The translations under genes and the position numbers were made by a program. Positions 25,771 to 34,331 of a stretch of 64,000 bases of DNA are shown here, in pieces. How positions within the stretch are numbered: the first letter of the stretch is position 1; each line of letters opens with the position of its first letter. The stretch spans positions 124,001 through 188,000 of the forward strand of contig CAWDIV010000016.1 in NCBI GenBank assembly GCA_963802355.1, read 5' to 3'. This DNA is from SG8-41 sp963802355. GTDB taxonomy: Bacteria > Pseudomonadota > Gammaproteobacteria > Burkholderiales > SG8-41. A model generated the notes under the pieces. The model had not been told where the DNA came from. It made no database searches and worked only from the letters and a program-made list of their open reading frames with translations.

Positions 25771-25819
25771 CTCATCCCTCATCCCTCATCCCTCATCCCT
25801 CATCCCTCATCCCTCATCC
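25771..25819 (-). repeat. seven perfect copies of a 7-mer (CTCATCC; GATGAGG on the coding strand)
   Basis: CTCATCC is repeated seven times without error, 5 bp from the stop of the Bug gene that ends at 25825. On the coding strand the sequence runs TGA-ATAGAG then GATGAGG seven times. The perfect identity suggests active slippage, so the copy number may vary among strains. Confidence 0.9.
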
Positions 25820-25824
25820 TCTAT

Positions 25825-26823
25825 TCAGTCCGGCCGCATCCCGGTTTCTTTCACCACCTTGGCCCAGCGCTTGAGCTCCGAGCCGAGATGAGCGCGGAAT
25901 TCGGCGGGGGAGCTGGCGACAATCTCTGCGCCTTCTCCGGCGAAGCGCTCGGTCACGCCCGGCAATTGGAGCGCCTTCACGATGAAGCCGTTGAGCACCG
26001 CGACGATGCGCGGAGGCGTCTGCGCGGGGGCCAGCACGCCGACCCAGCTCGAGAATTCGTAGCCGGGCGCGCCCGATTCGGCGAGCGGCGGCAGCTCGGG
26101 CAGCACGGGCGAGCGCTTGAGCGTGGTGATGCCCAGCCCGCGCAGCTTGCCGCCCTTGATATGCGGCGCCGTGGCTATCAGCGATAGAAAGCAGAGCTGC
26201 GTTTCGCCGCCCAGCAATGAGATCAGCGCCGGGCCGCCGCCGCGATACGGCACGTGTGAGATATCGGTTCCGGTCAGCATCCGGAACAGCTCCGCGGCTA
26301 CGTGAAGGTTGGACCCGCTGCCGGACGAGCCGTACTTGAGCGCGCCGGGCTTCGCTTTCGCGAGGGTGACGAGGTCCGCCGCCGTTTTGGCAGGCACGGA
26401 TGGATGCACCGCCAGCACGAATGGCGCCGAAGCGACGAGCGAGATGGGAGCGAAGTCCCGCGCGACGTCAAACGGCAGCTTGGCGAACAGGCTCGGGTTC
26501 ACGACCAGCGGCAGCGTGTTGCTGAGCAGCGTATAGCCGTCCGCCGGCGCGCGCGCGACGATCTCGCTGCCGATGATGGTGAAGGCGCCGCCCCGGTTGT
26601 CGATCACCACACTCTGCCCGGTGACTTCCGCCATCTTCTGGGCCACGACGCGCGTCACGATGTCGACGGTGCCGCCCGGCGGGACCGGCACGATCATGCG
26701 GATCGGGCGAGATGGGAAGGTTCCCTCCTGGGACCACGCAGCAAGACTCATCAAGCAGCACGCGCCGACCAACAGCCCGATCAGAGTTTTCAGGGCAAAG
26801 GGAAAGTCATTTTTTAGGTTCAT
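25825..26823 (-). CDS. Bug-family tripartite tricarboxylate transporter receptor
   Basis: 332 residues with a long signal peptide (LLVGACCLMSLAAWSQ). RMIVPVPPGGTVDIVTRVVA, VIDNRGGAFTIIGSEIVA and HVPYRGGGPALISLLGGE are the family signatures. The loop has PPGGTVD where others have PPGGSND, so the ligand may differ. It lies downstream of a polysaccharide deacetylase-like gene in the same direction, a frequent pairing in Burkholderiales. Confidence 0.9.
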   Translation of the reverse strand: MNLKNDFPFALKTLIGLLVGACCLMSLAAWSQEGTFPSRPIRMIVPVPPGGTVDIVTRVVAQKMAEVTGQSVVIDNRGGAFTIIGSEIVARAPADGYTLLSNTLPLVVNPSLFAKLPFDVARDFAPISLVASAPFVLAVHPSVPAKTAADLVTLAKAKPGALKYGSSGSGSNLHVAAELFRMLTGTDISHVPYRGGGPALISLLGGETQLCFLSLIATAPHIKGGKLRGLGITTLKRSPVLPELPPLAESGAPGYEFSSWVGVLAPAQTPPRIVAVLNGFIVKALQLPGVTERFAGEGAEIVASSPAEFRAHLGSELKRWAKVVKETGMRPD

Positions 26824-26993
26824 CTGATCAACGCGTAAGGCTTAGGAGAAGCAAATTCTTCGGCAGTCAGTGGACGCCGATTTCAATCTCTCGCGATCCT
26901 CCAACGCGCTTCAGGCCGAGGGCTCTGCCTCAGTCATACGCTCAGTCGAATGAAAGTACCGTCAATTAGAAGATTCTGCTGCGGAGACAAACC

Positions 26994-27867
26994 CTAGCTC
27001 CGGACGGGCTGTCTGGCGGTCGTCGCACTGGCAGCCGTGTCGAGAGCGAGCATGTGATCGGCGATCTCGAGCCGGGTGCCGATCCATACCTCAGGAGTCC
27101 GGGACGCAATTTCTATGATCTTTTCGTAGGTACATCGCTCCGTGCGGCCGGCCGAAGATGTGCGCGTGTGCCGTAACGTCGATCATGACGGGTCCCTGCT
27201 CCCTCTGCAGCGCTCGCTGCAGGTGCTCCTCGAACGTCTCGAGCATCGCGCGCGGCGGGCTGCCGTATTTCATGTACGGCATGTCATTCACGTCGGTCGA
27301 GAGCGGAATGGCGACAATACGGCGGTCGCTGAACGAATGAATGTACGGCAAGTCGTCATTGAAAACGTCGCCGTACCAGCGATAACCGACGTCGGCCAGC
27401 AGCAGGGGAGTGCTGGGACTGGGCGTGCCGCGTGGGCTCAGCCAGCCCAGGACGCGCTTCCCGGAAGCCTTTTCCAGCAGGTCGGTGCAGCGCTTGATAT
27501 TCTGCCGCTCCTCCGGCTTTGAGAGCAGCGCGGGAATTACGTCCATGGTGTAGGAGTGCGACAACACTTCGTGCCCGCCCTCGGCGACTGCCTTGACCGC
27601 TTCGGGAGATCGCTCCGCGATGATCGCGTTGATCATTACGCTCGCTTTCGCGTCGAAGCGCGCGAAGGACTCGAGCAGGCGATAGATGCCGCGGTTCACA
27701 CCGTAGGCCGCCCAGGAGATGGCCATGTTGTCGAGTACGCCGGCGGGCAGGGGATTCCCCATCGGGCTGATGCCCGGCGCTTTGCCGTCGGACCATGCCT
27801 CCAGGCAGACGTTGAAGACGACCGCGATGCGTTTGTCGTGCGGCCAGAGCCAGCCGGGGTGTGTCAT
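26994..27867 (-). CDS. polysaccharide deacetylase-like (PuuE/allantoinase type), one frameshift
   Basis: About 290 residues. PGWLWPHDKRIAVVFNVCLE begins the NodB-like barrel; SVMINAIIAERSPEAVKAVA and GGHEVLSHSYTMDV carry the HxxxH-type metal motif, and LGWLSPRGTPSPST and MIDVTAHAHIFGRPHGA follow. Near 27125 the frame breaks; the other frame continues YEKIIEIASRTPEVWIGTR and EIADHMLALD to stop 26994. The family deacetylates or hydrolyses small amides such as allantoin, so with the Bug receptor it may serve an amide or ureide pathway. Starts at ATG 27867 behind GGGAGC. Confidence 0.8.
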
Positions 27868-27964
27868 CTTTTTGCTCCCTGGTTACAATTGGATATTACG
27901 ATATTCTGGCAGCCCGTTCTCATCGCTGTTAAATGGGTCGCCGCACATAGCGAGGAGTCGCCCG

Positions 27965-29602
27965 ATGTACGTTTCTTCTGTTCCTGAAAATGCCGAATTC
28001 GACTTCATCGTCGTCGGCGCGGGGTCGGCCGGCTGCGTGCTTGCCAACCGCTTGACGGAGAGCGGGCACCACACAGTGCTGCTGATCGAGGCAGGGGGCC
28101 GCGATTCGAGCTTGAACATCCAGATCCCGCTCATGGTCGCCAAGCTTCTGAACGATGAGCGCTATACCTGGCAGTACCAGACCGAGCCGCAAGCCTGGCT
28201 CAACAACAAGCCTCAACGTTGGGTGCGCGGCAGGGTCATCGGTGGTTCGGGCTCCATCAACGGCAATCTGTTCGTGCGCGGCGACCCGCTGGAGTACGAC
28301 GGCTGGCGCGACCAGGGGTGCGCCGGTTGGGGCTATTCGGATCTGATGCCGTATTTCAAGCGGCTCGAGGACTATCCGGAGGGCGATCAGGCGGTGCGCG
28401 GGAGCGGCGGCCCGATTCATTGCACCAACCTCAACAAGTTCGATCCGCTGTCCGACGCGTTCGTCGCGGCGTGTGGCGAGGCCGGCTTCAAGCAGCTCAC
28501 GGACTACAACGACGGCAGCTACGAGGGCGCGTACTATCTCCAGTACTCGACGCGCGACGGCTGGCGCAGCAGCTCGGCGCGCGAGTACCTGCGCCCAGCG
28601 CGCGGGCGAGCCAACCTGACAGTGCTGACCGACGCGCCGACCACCCGCGTGCTCATGGACGGCAAGCGAGCGACCGGCGTCGAGTACCGGCGCGGCACAA
28701 CGCGCTGCCAGGTGCGCGCGCGCCGCGAAGTCGTGCTGTCGGCGGGGCCGCTCGTCTCCCCTCAGCTGCTGGAGCTGTCCGGCATCGGCAACGGCGAGAT
28801 TCTGGGGCGGCACGGCATCGGCGTCGTGCAGCACCTGCCCGGCGTGGGGGAAAATCTGCGCGACCATCCCAGCTCGCGCATCACGTTCGAGTGCGCGCAG
28901 CCAATCACCATCAATGATGTCCTGCGCAGTCCCTGGCTCAAGCTGAAGGAGGGGCTGCGCTGGATGGCGAGGAACGAGGGGCTGCTGACGATCTCTTCGG
29001 CAACGGCTCAGGTTTGCTGGCGCAGCCACCCGGGCGCGCAACAGCCGGACCTGGCGATGCTGCTGCAGCCGCTTTCGGGCAAGGACCGTTACGCCCGCAC
29101 GCCGGGCCACGGCCTCGATCCGCATCCGGGCTTCACTTTCAATCTGAAAATCCTGCAGCCGCGCTCGATCGGCACCTTGCATATCCGTTCCGCGGACCCG
29201 CTCGAGCAGGCGAGCATGGATCCGCAGTATCTTTCGCACGAGGCCGACGCGCAGCTCTTCCTCGACGGCCTGCGGCTCGCGCGCCGGATCGCGCAGCAGC
29301 CGGCCCTGCGGCCGCTGGTGGTGCGCGAGACGCGCCCGGGGCCTGAAGCCCAGGACGACGCGGCGCTGCTCGACTACATGCGCGAGACGGTACAGACCTG
29401 CTGGCACATGATCGGAACCTGCAAGATGGGGCTGGATCCCGCTGCCGTGGTCGATCCCGATCTGAGAGTTCGTGGCATCAACGCGCTGCGGGTAATCGAC
29501 TCATCGGTCTTTCCAACGATTCCTTCATCGAACACGAATATCCCGACGATCGCCACAGCGGAGAAAGGCGCCGACCTGATGCTCGCGGTTGCGGGCAGAT
29601 AG
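27965..29602 (+). CDS. GMC-family FAD oxidoreductase (choline dehydrogenase-like)
   Basis: 545 residues. FDFIVVGAGSAGCVLANRL at residues 13-31 binds FAD; RGRVIGGSGSINGNLFVRG and SAGPLVSPQLLELSGIG are GMC signatures 1 and 2. The catalytic pair is His481 (TCWHMIGTCKMG) and Asn523 (PSSNTNIPTIATAEKGAD). It oxidises an alcohol to an aldehyde or ketone and passes electrons on, probably to the membrane chain. The substrate is not fixed by sequence. It is divergent from the deacetylase and followed 55 bp later by a Bug receptor. Confidence 0.9.
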   Translation: MYVSSVPENAEFDFIVVGAGSAGCVLANRLTESGHHTVLLIEAGGRDSSLNIQIPLMVAKLLNDERYTWQYQTEPQAWLNNKPQRWVRGRVIGGSGSINGNLFVRGDPLEYDGWRDQGCAGWGYSDLMPYFKRLEDYPEGDQAVRGSGGPIHCTNLNKFDPLSDAFVAACGEAGFKQLTDYNDGSYEGAYYLQYSTRDGWRSSSAREYLRPARGRANLTVLTDAPTTRVLMDGKRATGVEYRRGTTRCQVRARREVVLSAGPLVSPQLLELSGIGNGEILGRHGIGVVQHLPGVGENLRDHPSSRITFECAQPITINDVLRSPWLKLKEGLRWMARNEGLLTISSATAQVCWRSHPGAQQPDLAMLLQPLSGKDRYARTPGHGLDPHPGFTFNLKILQPRSIGTLHIRSADPLEQASMDPQYLSHEADAQLFLDGLRLARRIAQQPALRPLVVRETRPGPEAQDDAALLDYMRETVQTCWHMIGTCKMGLDPAAVVDPDLRVRGINALRVIDSSVFPTIPSSNTNIPTIATAEKGADLMLAVAGR

Positions 29603-29657
29603 TTTGAACAATCAGAAGAAACCTTCAAGAACAATTAAACCGGGGAGCAACGTACAG

Positions 29658-30620
29658 ATGATTTCACGATACCTGCTGCTGCTGTTGCTGGCGACGTCCA
29701 GCGGATACGTACAGGCACAGCCCTATCCATCCAGGCCGGTGCGGATAGTCGTGGGCTTCGCTGCCGGCGGTCCCTCCGATATCGTCGCGCGTATCGTCGC
29801 GCAGCAACTGACGGAGCGTCTGGGCAGGCCGGTCGTCGTCGAGAACCGCCCCGGCGCGACGGGGATGATCGGGGCCGAATTGGTTGCGAAGTCTCCGCCG
29901 GACGGTCATTCGCTGTACCTCGCAAGCCAGACCACACACGCAGTGGCGCCGTACATGTTCAGCAAGGTTGGCTACGACCCGATCAAGGATTTCACGACAG
30001 TGTCGCTGGTGGCGCACAACCCGCTGCTCTGCACGACGCATCCGTCGCTGGGCGTCAAGTCGGTGAAGGAACTCGTAGCGCTCGCCAGAGTGCGGCCGGG
30101 CGAACTCAATTTCGCCACAGGCGGCATCGGCTCATCGCCCCACATGTCGGTTGAGCTGCTGAAGAGCATGACCAGGATCAACATGGTGGCGATCCACTAC
30201 AAGGGTGACGGCGCGGCGATCTCCGATCTGCTCGGCGGCCACGTGCCGATCATGTTCGCAAGCATGGCGGGACTGCTGCCGCACGTGAAAACAGGAAAGT
30301 TGAGGGGCATTGCGGTAACCGGAGCAAGGCGTTCGACGATCGCGCCCGAATTTCCCACGATTGCGGAATCGGGATTGAAAGGGTACGAAGTCGTTACCTG
30401 GTTCGGCATACTGGCCACGGGCGGGACGCCGGTCGAGATCATCAACAGGCTTAACAGCGAGATCGTCCAGATGCTCGCTGTCCCGGCCGTCAAGGAACAT
30501 ATCATCAAGCTTGGGCTGGAGATCGTCGGCAATTCGCCGGATCAATATGCAGCCTTCCTTAAGGAAGAGAACGTGAAGTGGGGCAACATGGTGAAGGCAC
30601 TCAATCTGCGAGCGGAGTAA
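29658..30620 (+). CDS. Bug-family tripartite tricarboxylate transporter receptor
   Basis: 320 residues from ATG 29658, behind GGGAG. Signal peptide ends YVQAQ. VRIVVGFAAGGPSDIVARIV, VVENRPGATGMIGAELVA and AIHYKGDGAAISDLLGG are the binding signatures; the hinge has HYKGDG in place of PYKGGG. It probably forms one operon with the GMC dehydrogenase upstream and TcuA-like flavoprotein downstream, linking uptake to oxidation. Confidence 0.9.
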   Translation: MISRYLLLLLLATSSGYVQAQPYPSRPVRIVVGFAAGGPSDIVARIVAQQLTERLGRPVVVENRPGATGMIGAELVAKSPPDGHSLYLASQTTHAVAPYMFSKVGYDPIKDFTTVSLVAHNPLLCTTHPSLGVKSVKELVALARVRPGELNFATGGIGSSPHMSVELLKSMTRINMVAIHYKGDGAAISDLLGGHVPIMFASMAGLLPHVKTGKLRGIAVTGARRSTIAPEFPTIAESGLKGYEVVTWFGILATGGTPVEIINRLNSEIVQMLAVPAVKEHIIKLGLEIVGNSPDQYAAFLKEENVKWGNMVKALNLRAE

Positions 30621-30696
30621 GTAAGTAGTAGAAGCATGAGGCAATCCCCATATTTTGGTAGGGTAGTCTTAGGATAGTTCACGAAACCAGCCATTC

Positions 30697-32185
30697 ATGG
30701 ACACGAAAAGCGGATTACGACGTGATTGTCGTCGGCGGCGGGAACGCGGCGCTGTGCGCGGCGCTCACCGCCCGCGAGGAAGGCGCCGAGGTGCTGCTGC
30801 TGGAGCGCGCCCCGGAAGAGGAGCGGGGCGGCAACAGCTCGTTCACGGAAGGTCTCATGCGGTTCGTCTACAACGGGGCGGACGATATCCAGGCGCTCTC
30901 CCCCGACCTGACCGCGGAGGAGATGGCGAGCGACTTCGGCACTTATACCGAGGAGAAGTTCTTCGATGACATGGCGCGGATCACGCAAAACCGGACCGAT
31001 CCCGATCTGTGCGAGATCCTGGTGCGCAACAGCAACGCCGTCATGCACTGGATGAGGCAGAAGGGAATCCGCTTCCTGCCCCAGTTCGGCAGGCAATCGT
31101 TCAAGATCGACGGTAAGTTCACATTTTGGGGCGGGGCGACTCTCGCGGCGGTGGGCGGGGGAAGGGGGCTCGTAGATGGCCTCTATAAGGCCGCAGAGAA
31201 GGCCGGCGTGAAGGTTTTCTACAAGGCGTGGGCGCGCGACCTCGTGCATACCGACGAGGGCGTGACCGGCGTGGTGGTGAAGCTCGACGGAACGACCCGA
31301 AGATACTCGGCGAAGAGCGTGATACTGGCTTGCGGCGGATTCGAGGCGAACGCGGCATGGCGGAGCCGGCACTTAGGAAAAGGCTGGGACCTCGCGAAGG
31401 TGCGCGGGACGAAATACAACACGGGCGACGGTCTGGACATGGCGTTGCGGATCGGCGCGCAGCCGTGCGGTCATTGGTCCGGCTGTCACGCCGTCGGTTG
31501 GGAACGCTATGCCGCCGACTTTGGCGACTATGCGTTGACCGACGACTACGAGCGGGACAGCTACCCGTTCTCGATCATGGTGAACGCCGAGGGGAAACGC
31601 TTCCTCGACGAGGGCGCGGACATCCGGAACTACACCTACGCCAAGTACGGCCGGATCATTCTGGATCAGCCCGACCAGTTCGCATGGCAGATCTACGACT
31701 CTAAGGTCTTGCATCTGCTGCGTCCCGAATATCGAAGCAAGCATGTCACCAAGGTCACTGCGAATTCCATCGAGGAACTGGCCGACCAGCTGGAGGACGT
31801 GAATCGGGAGCAGTTTTTGCGAACGATCAGGGAATTCAATGCCGCCGTGAAGCGGGACGTCCCGTTCAACCCGAACGTCAAGGACGGCCGTTCCGCCGCA
31901 GGGCTGGCGTTCCCGAAGTCGAACTGGGCCAATCCTCTCGAGAATCCGCCGTTCGAGGCATACGCCATCACGTGCGGTGTGACATTCACGTTCGGGGGGC
32001 TGCGCATCACCACCGAGGGCCAGGTGGTCGACACGAGCCACGAGGTCATACCCGGCCTCTACGCGGCGGGCGAGATGGTGGGCGGATTGTTCTACTTCAA
32101 CTATCCCGGCGCCACGGGCCTGACGAGCGGCGCCGTCTTTGGCCGCCTCGCCGGCCGCAGCGCGGCCCGCGCGGCGCGGCGTTAG
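30697..32185 (+). CDS. tcuA: FAD-dependent tricarballylate dehydrogenase-like (TcuA family), one frameshift at the start
   Basis: About 496 residues. ATG 30697 gives MDTKS, then one extra G near 30712; correcting it gives MDTKSDYDVIVVGGGNAA, the standard TcuA start. GGGNAALCAALTAREEGAEV binds FAD; RGGNSSFTEGLMRFVYNG and FTFGGLRITTEGQVVDTS and FNYPGATGLTSGAVFGRLAG are typical of the fumarate reductase/TcuA group. TcuA converts tricarballylate to cis-aconitate. An aconitase gene follows 4 kb later, so a tricarballylate-type route is possible but a TcuB partner is absent. The symbol is by family resemblance. Confidence 0.75.
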
Positions 32186-32206
32186 CCTGGATCACGACAG
32201 GCTCCA

Positions 32207-33193
32207 ATGAATGACCCAGTACGCATCAAGCGGAGGTATCGGCAGTTCGCCGATACGGAGTGCAAGGGTTACTCCGACAGCTACTACGCGCTTGCACTTG
32301 CCGTGTGCGAGGACGATGAAGTGGTCGGCTTCATCGCTGAAATGCCCGTGATCCAGCCGAACCTCTTCTTTGCCTCCATCCAGCTTCTCACGGGGCCTGA
32401 CGACATGCCGAAGACTGGCTCCGACTTGCGGGCATTTGTACATCGGCGTGGCCGCGAGATTAGTGACGTGATGCGGTCGCGCCGGACACAGACTAACGAG
32501 GTCGGACGCTGTGCCGTGTTGCTTCCAGCCTTGCCACCTGGGCCCCTGGCGCTCGTCGAGGTCGGTGCGAGCGCTGGCCTGTGCCTGCTCCTCGACAACT
32601 TCTATTACGAATTCGGATCGATTCCCATCGGCGACATGTCCTCACCCGTCCACGTGCGGTGCATGGTTGTTGGACCTGTTCCCCTCCCTCCTGCAGTTCC
32701 CCAGGTTGTATGGCGACGAGGTTTAGACACCAGTCCGATCGACGTACGTGACGACGATGCAGTCCGGTGGCTGCTGGCGTGCGTTTACCCGGATCATCGT
32801 GAGCGTCGGCGAAGGCTCGAAAGTGCGATCGATTTGGCCAGGGCCAACCCTCCTGCTGTCAGTGCCGGGGACCTGGTCGATGACCTTCCCGCCCTGCTGG
32901 CCGATGTACCGGACGAGGCCCAGCTCGTCGTCTTCCACTCTGCGGTGCTGACCTACGTGGGCCCTGATCGTCGGCAGGCATTCGCCGAAATTCTTGCGGA
33001 TGCGTCGAAGCGGAGAGACGTCGTGTGGCTCTCGAACGAGGCGCCCGGGGTCATTCGTGAGATGACTGCCTTGGCGCCCGCGCAAAGCGACCTTCGGTAT
33101 CTTCTGGGGCGTACGCACTTTACGAAAGGGCAGCGCCGGGACGAACTCCTCGCCCTTGCCCACCCGCATGGAGGGGAACTTTCATGGCGGTGA
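32207..33193 (+). CDS. DUF2332 family protein
   Basis: 328 residues; YRQFADTECKGYSDSYYALA at the start, LLPALPPGPLALVEVGASAG and LCLLLDNFYYEF in the middle, and VVFHSAVLTYVGPDRRQAF and VVWLSNEAPGV near the end are the DUF2332 signature. The middle resembles a methyltransferase Gly loop (VEVGASAGL). The family is best known in Actinobacteria, so transfer is possible. Function unknown. It follows tcuA by 21 bp and may share its transcript. Confidence 0.8.
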   Translation: MNDPVRIKRRYRQFADTECKGYSDSYYALALAVCEDDEVVGFIAEMPVIQPNLFFASIQLLTGPDDMPKTGSDLRAFVHRRGREISDVMRSRRTQTNEVGRCAVLLPALPPGPLALVEVGASAGLCLLLDNFYYEFGSIPIGDMSSPVHVRCMVVGPVPLPPAVPQVVWRRGLDTSPIDVRDDDAVRWLLACVYPDHRERRRRLESAIDLARANPPAVSAGDLVDDLPALLADVPDEAQLVVFHSAVLTYVGPDRRQAFAEILADASKRRDVVWLSNEAPGVIREMTALAPAQSDLRYLLGRTHFTKGQRRDELLALAHPHGGELSWR

Positions 33194-33253
33194 AGTCGCC
33201 CTCTCCCGAGATCGAAGCTGATGAATTCCTTGAGCCAATCAATCCGAGTCGTC

Positions 33254-34258
33254 TTATATGGGCTCGATCTTGGCCAACCGCACCAGCTCGCCCCAGCGCT
33301 TGAGATCGTCTTGAAAGCCTTTCTGAAACTGGGCCGGCGGGTCCGCCGTCGGCTCGTAGCCTCCCGCCAATAGAAACTCGCGCAGCGCCGTAGCTTGCAG
33401 AGATTTCTGTATCGCGCGGTGTATGGCGTTGACGATGTGGGCAGGTGTCCTGGCGGGCCCGAACCAGGCGTGCCAGCCGGTATCCATCTGGAACCCGGGC
33501 AGGCCGGCCTCGCCGATGGTCGGAACATCCGCTATGGCCGGCAGACGCTTCGCTCCGCTGTACCCCAGCGGCCGGAGGCGACCGGATTTGAGGTGCGGCA
33601 TCGCTATCAACGGCGGGACAACCATCACCTGAACTTCTCCTCCGAGGAGCGCGATCATGGCGGGTCCCGCTCCCTTGTACGGCACGTGCAGCATCTGGAT
33701 GCCGGCGCGCTGGTTGAACGCTTCGGTGATCAGGTGCAGGACGTTGCCAACGCCCGGCGAACCGAATGTCAGCTCCTGCTTCCTGGCCAGGGCTATCAAC
33801 TCGGTGACCGATTTCGCCGGCACTGACGGATTGACGGCCAGGAGCGAGCCCTGTCCCACGATCGGGTTCGTGATCGGCGTAAAGTCCCGGCTCGTATCGA
33901 ACGGCAGCTTCCTGTAGGTGCTGGGGTTGATGGCGAAAGCGACAGAGATGTGCATCACGGTATAGCCATCGGGTGCAGCCTTCGCCACGAGCTCGCAGCC
34001 GATGATCGAGTTCGCGCCGGCGCGGTTATCGATTACCAGCGGCTGGCCCAGCACGGTTTCCACCTCTTTCGCAATGGCCCGCGCGTTGGCATCGGTTGCG
34101 CCGCCCGGCGGAAACGGCACGATCAGGCGGATCGGATGCGTGGGCCACGCCTGCGGGGAACGTGTCGAAGCCGCCTGCGCCCAGGCCTCGACAGGCAAAG
34201 CGATGCCACAGCAAGCAAGAATGAGGATCAAATACCGCAACGAGTTTTGCGCGTTCAA
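33254..34258 (-). CDS. Bug-family tripartite tricarboxylate transporter receptor
   Basis: 334 residues. Signal peptide ends EAWAQ. HPIRLIVPFPPGGATDANAR, VIDNRAGANSIIGCELVAK and HVPYKGAGPAMIALLGGE are classic Bug loops. It lies downstream of the aconitase in the same direction, across a 13-bp stem hairpin, so the two may be partly cotranscribed. The natural ligand could be a tricarboxylate, given the aconitase neighbour. Confidence 0.9.
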   Translation of the reverse strand: MNAQNSLRYLILILACCGIALPVEAWAQAASTRSPQAWPTHPIRLIVPFPPGGATDANARAIAKEVETVLGQPLVIDNRAGANSIIGCELVAKAAPDGYTVMHISVAFAINPSTYRKLPFDTSRDFTPITNPIVGQGSLLAVNPSVPAKSVTELIALARKQELTFGSPGVGNVLHLITEAFNQRAGIQMLHVPYKGAGPAMIALLGGEVQVMVVPPLIAMPHLKSGRLRPLGYSGAKRLPAIADVPTIGEAGLPGFQMDTGWHAWFGPARTPAHIVNAIHRAIQKSLQATALREFLLAGGYEPTADPPAQFQKGFQDDLKRWGELVRLAKIEPI

Positions 34259-34300
34259 GGTCGTCTTCCCCGGTTGCCTTCGAAGATGGGCAGCGGACCA

Positions 34301-34331
34301 GGAATTCGCCGGCGCCAGGCCGGCGAATTCC
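34301..34331. terminator. 13-bp stem hairpin after aconitase
   Basis: GGAATTCGCCGGC (34301-34313) pairs perfectly with 34319-34331 around a 5-nt loop. It directly follows the aconitase stop on the minus strand but has no T-tract, so it may stabilise the RNA end or only partly terminate. Confidence 0.5.

Noticed and set aside
25771..25819. Short regular repeats that could resemble a CRISPR array
   Set aside because: Units are 7 nt with no spacers and no cas genes are present; a simple tandem repeat.
27929..29407. A 492-codon leftward frame opposite the GMC oxidoreductase
   Set aside because: Shadow of a highly conserved gene on the other strand.
34301..34331. Palindrome after aconitase as a transposon end
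   Set aside because: Only one copy and a tight 5-nt loop; behaves as a terminator-like hairpin.
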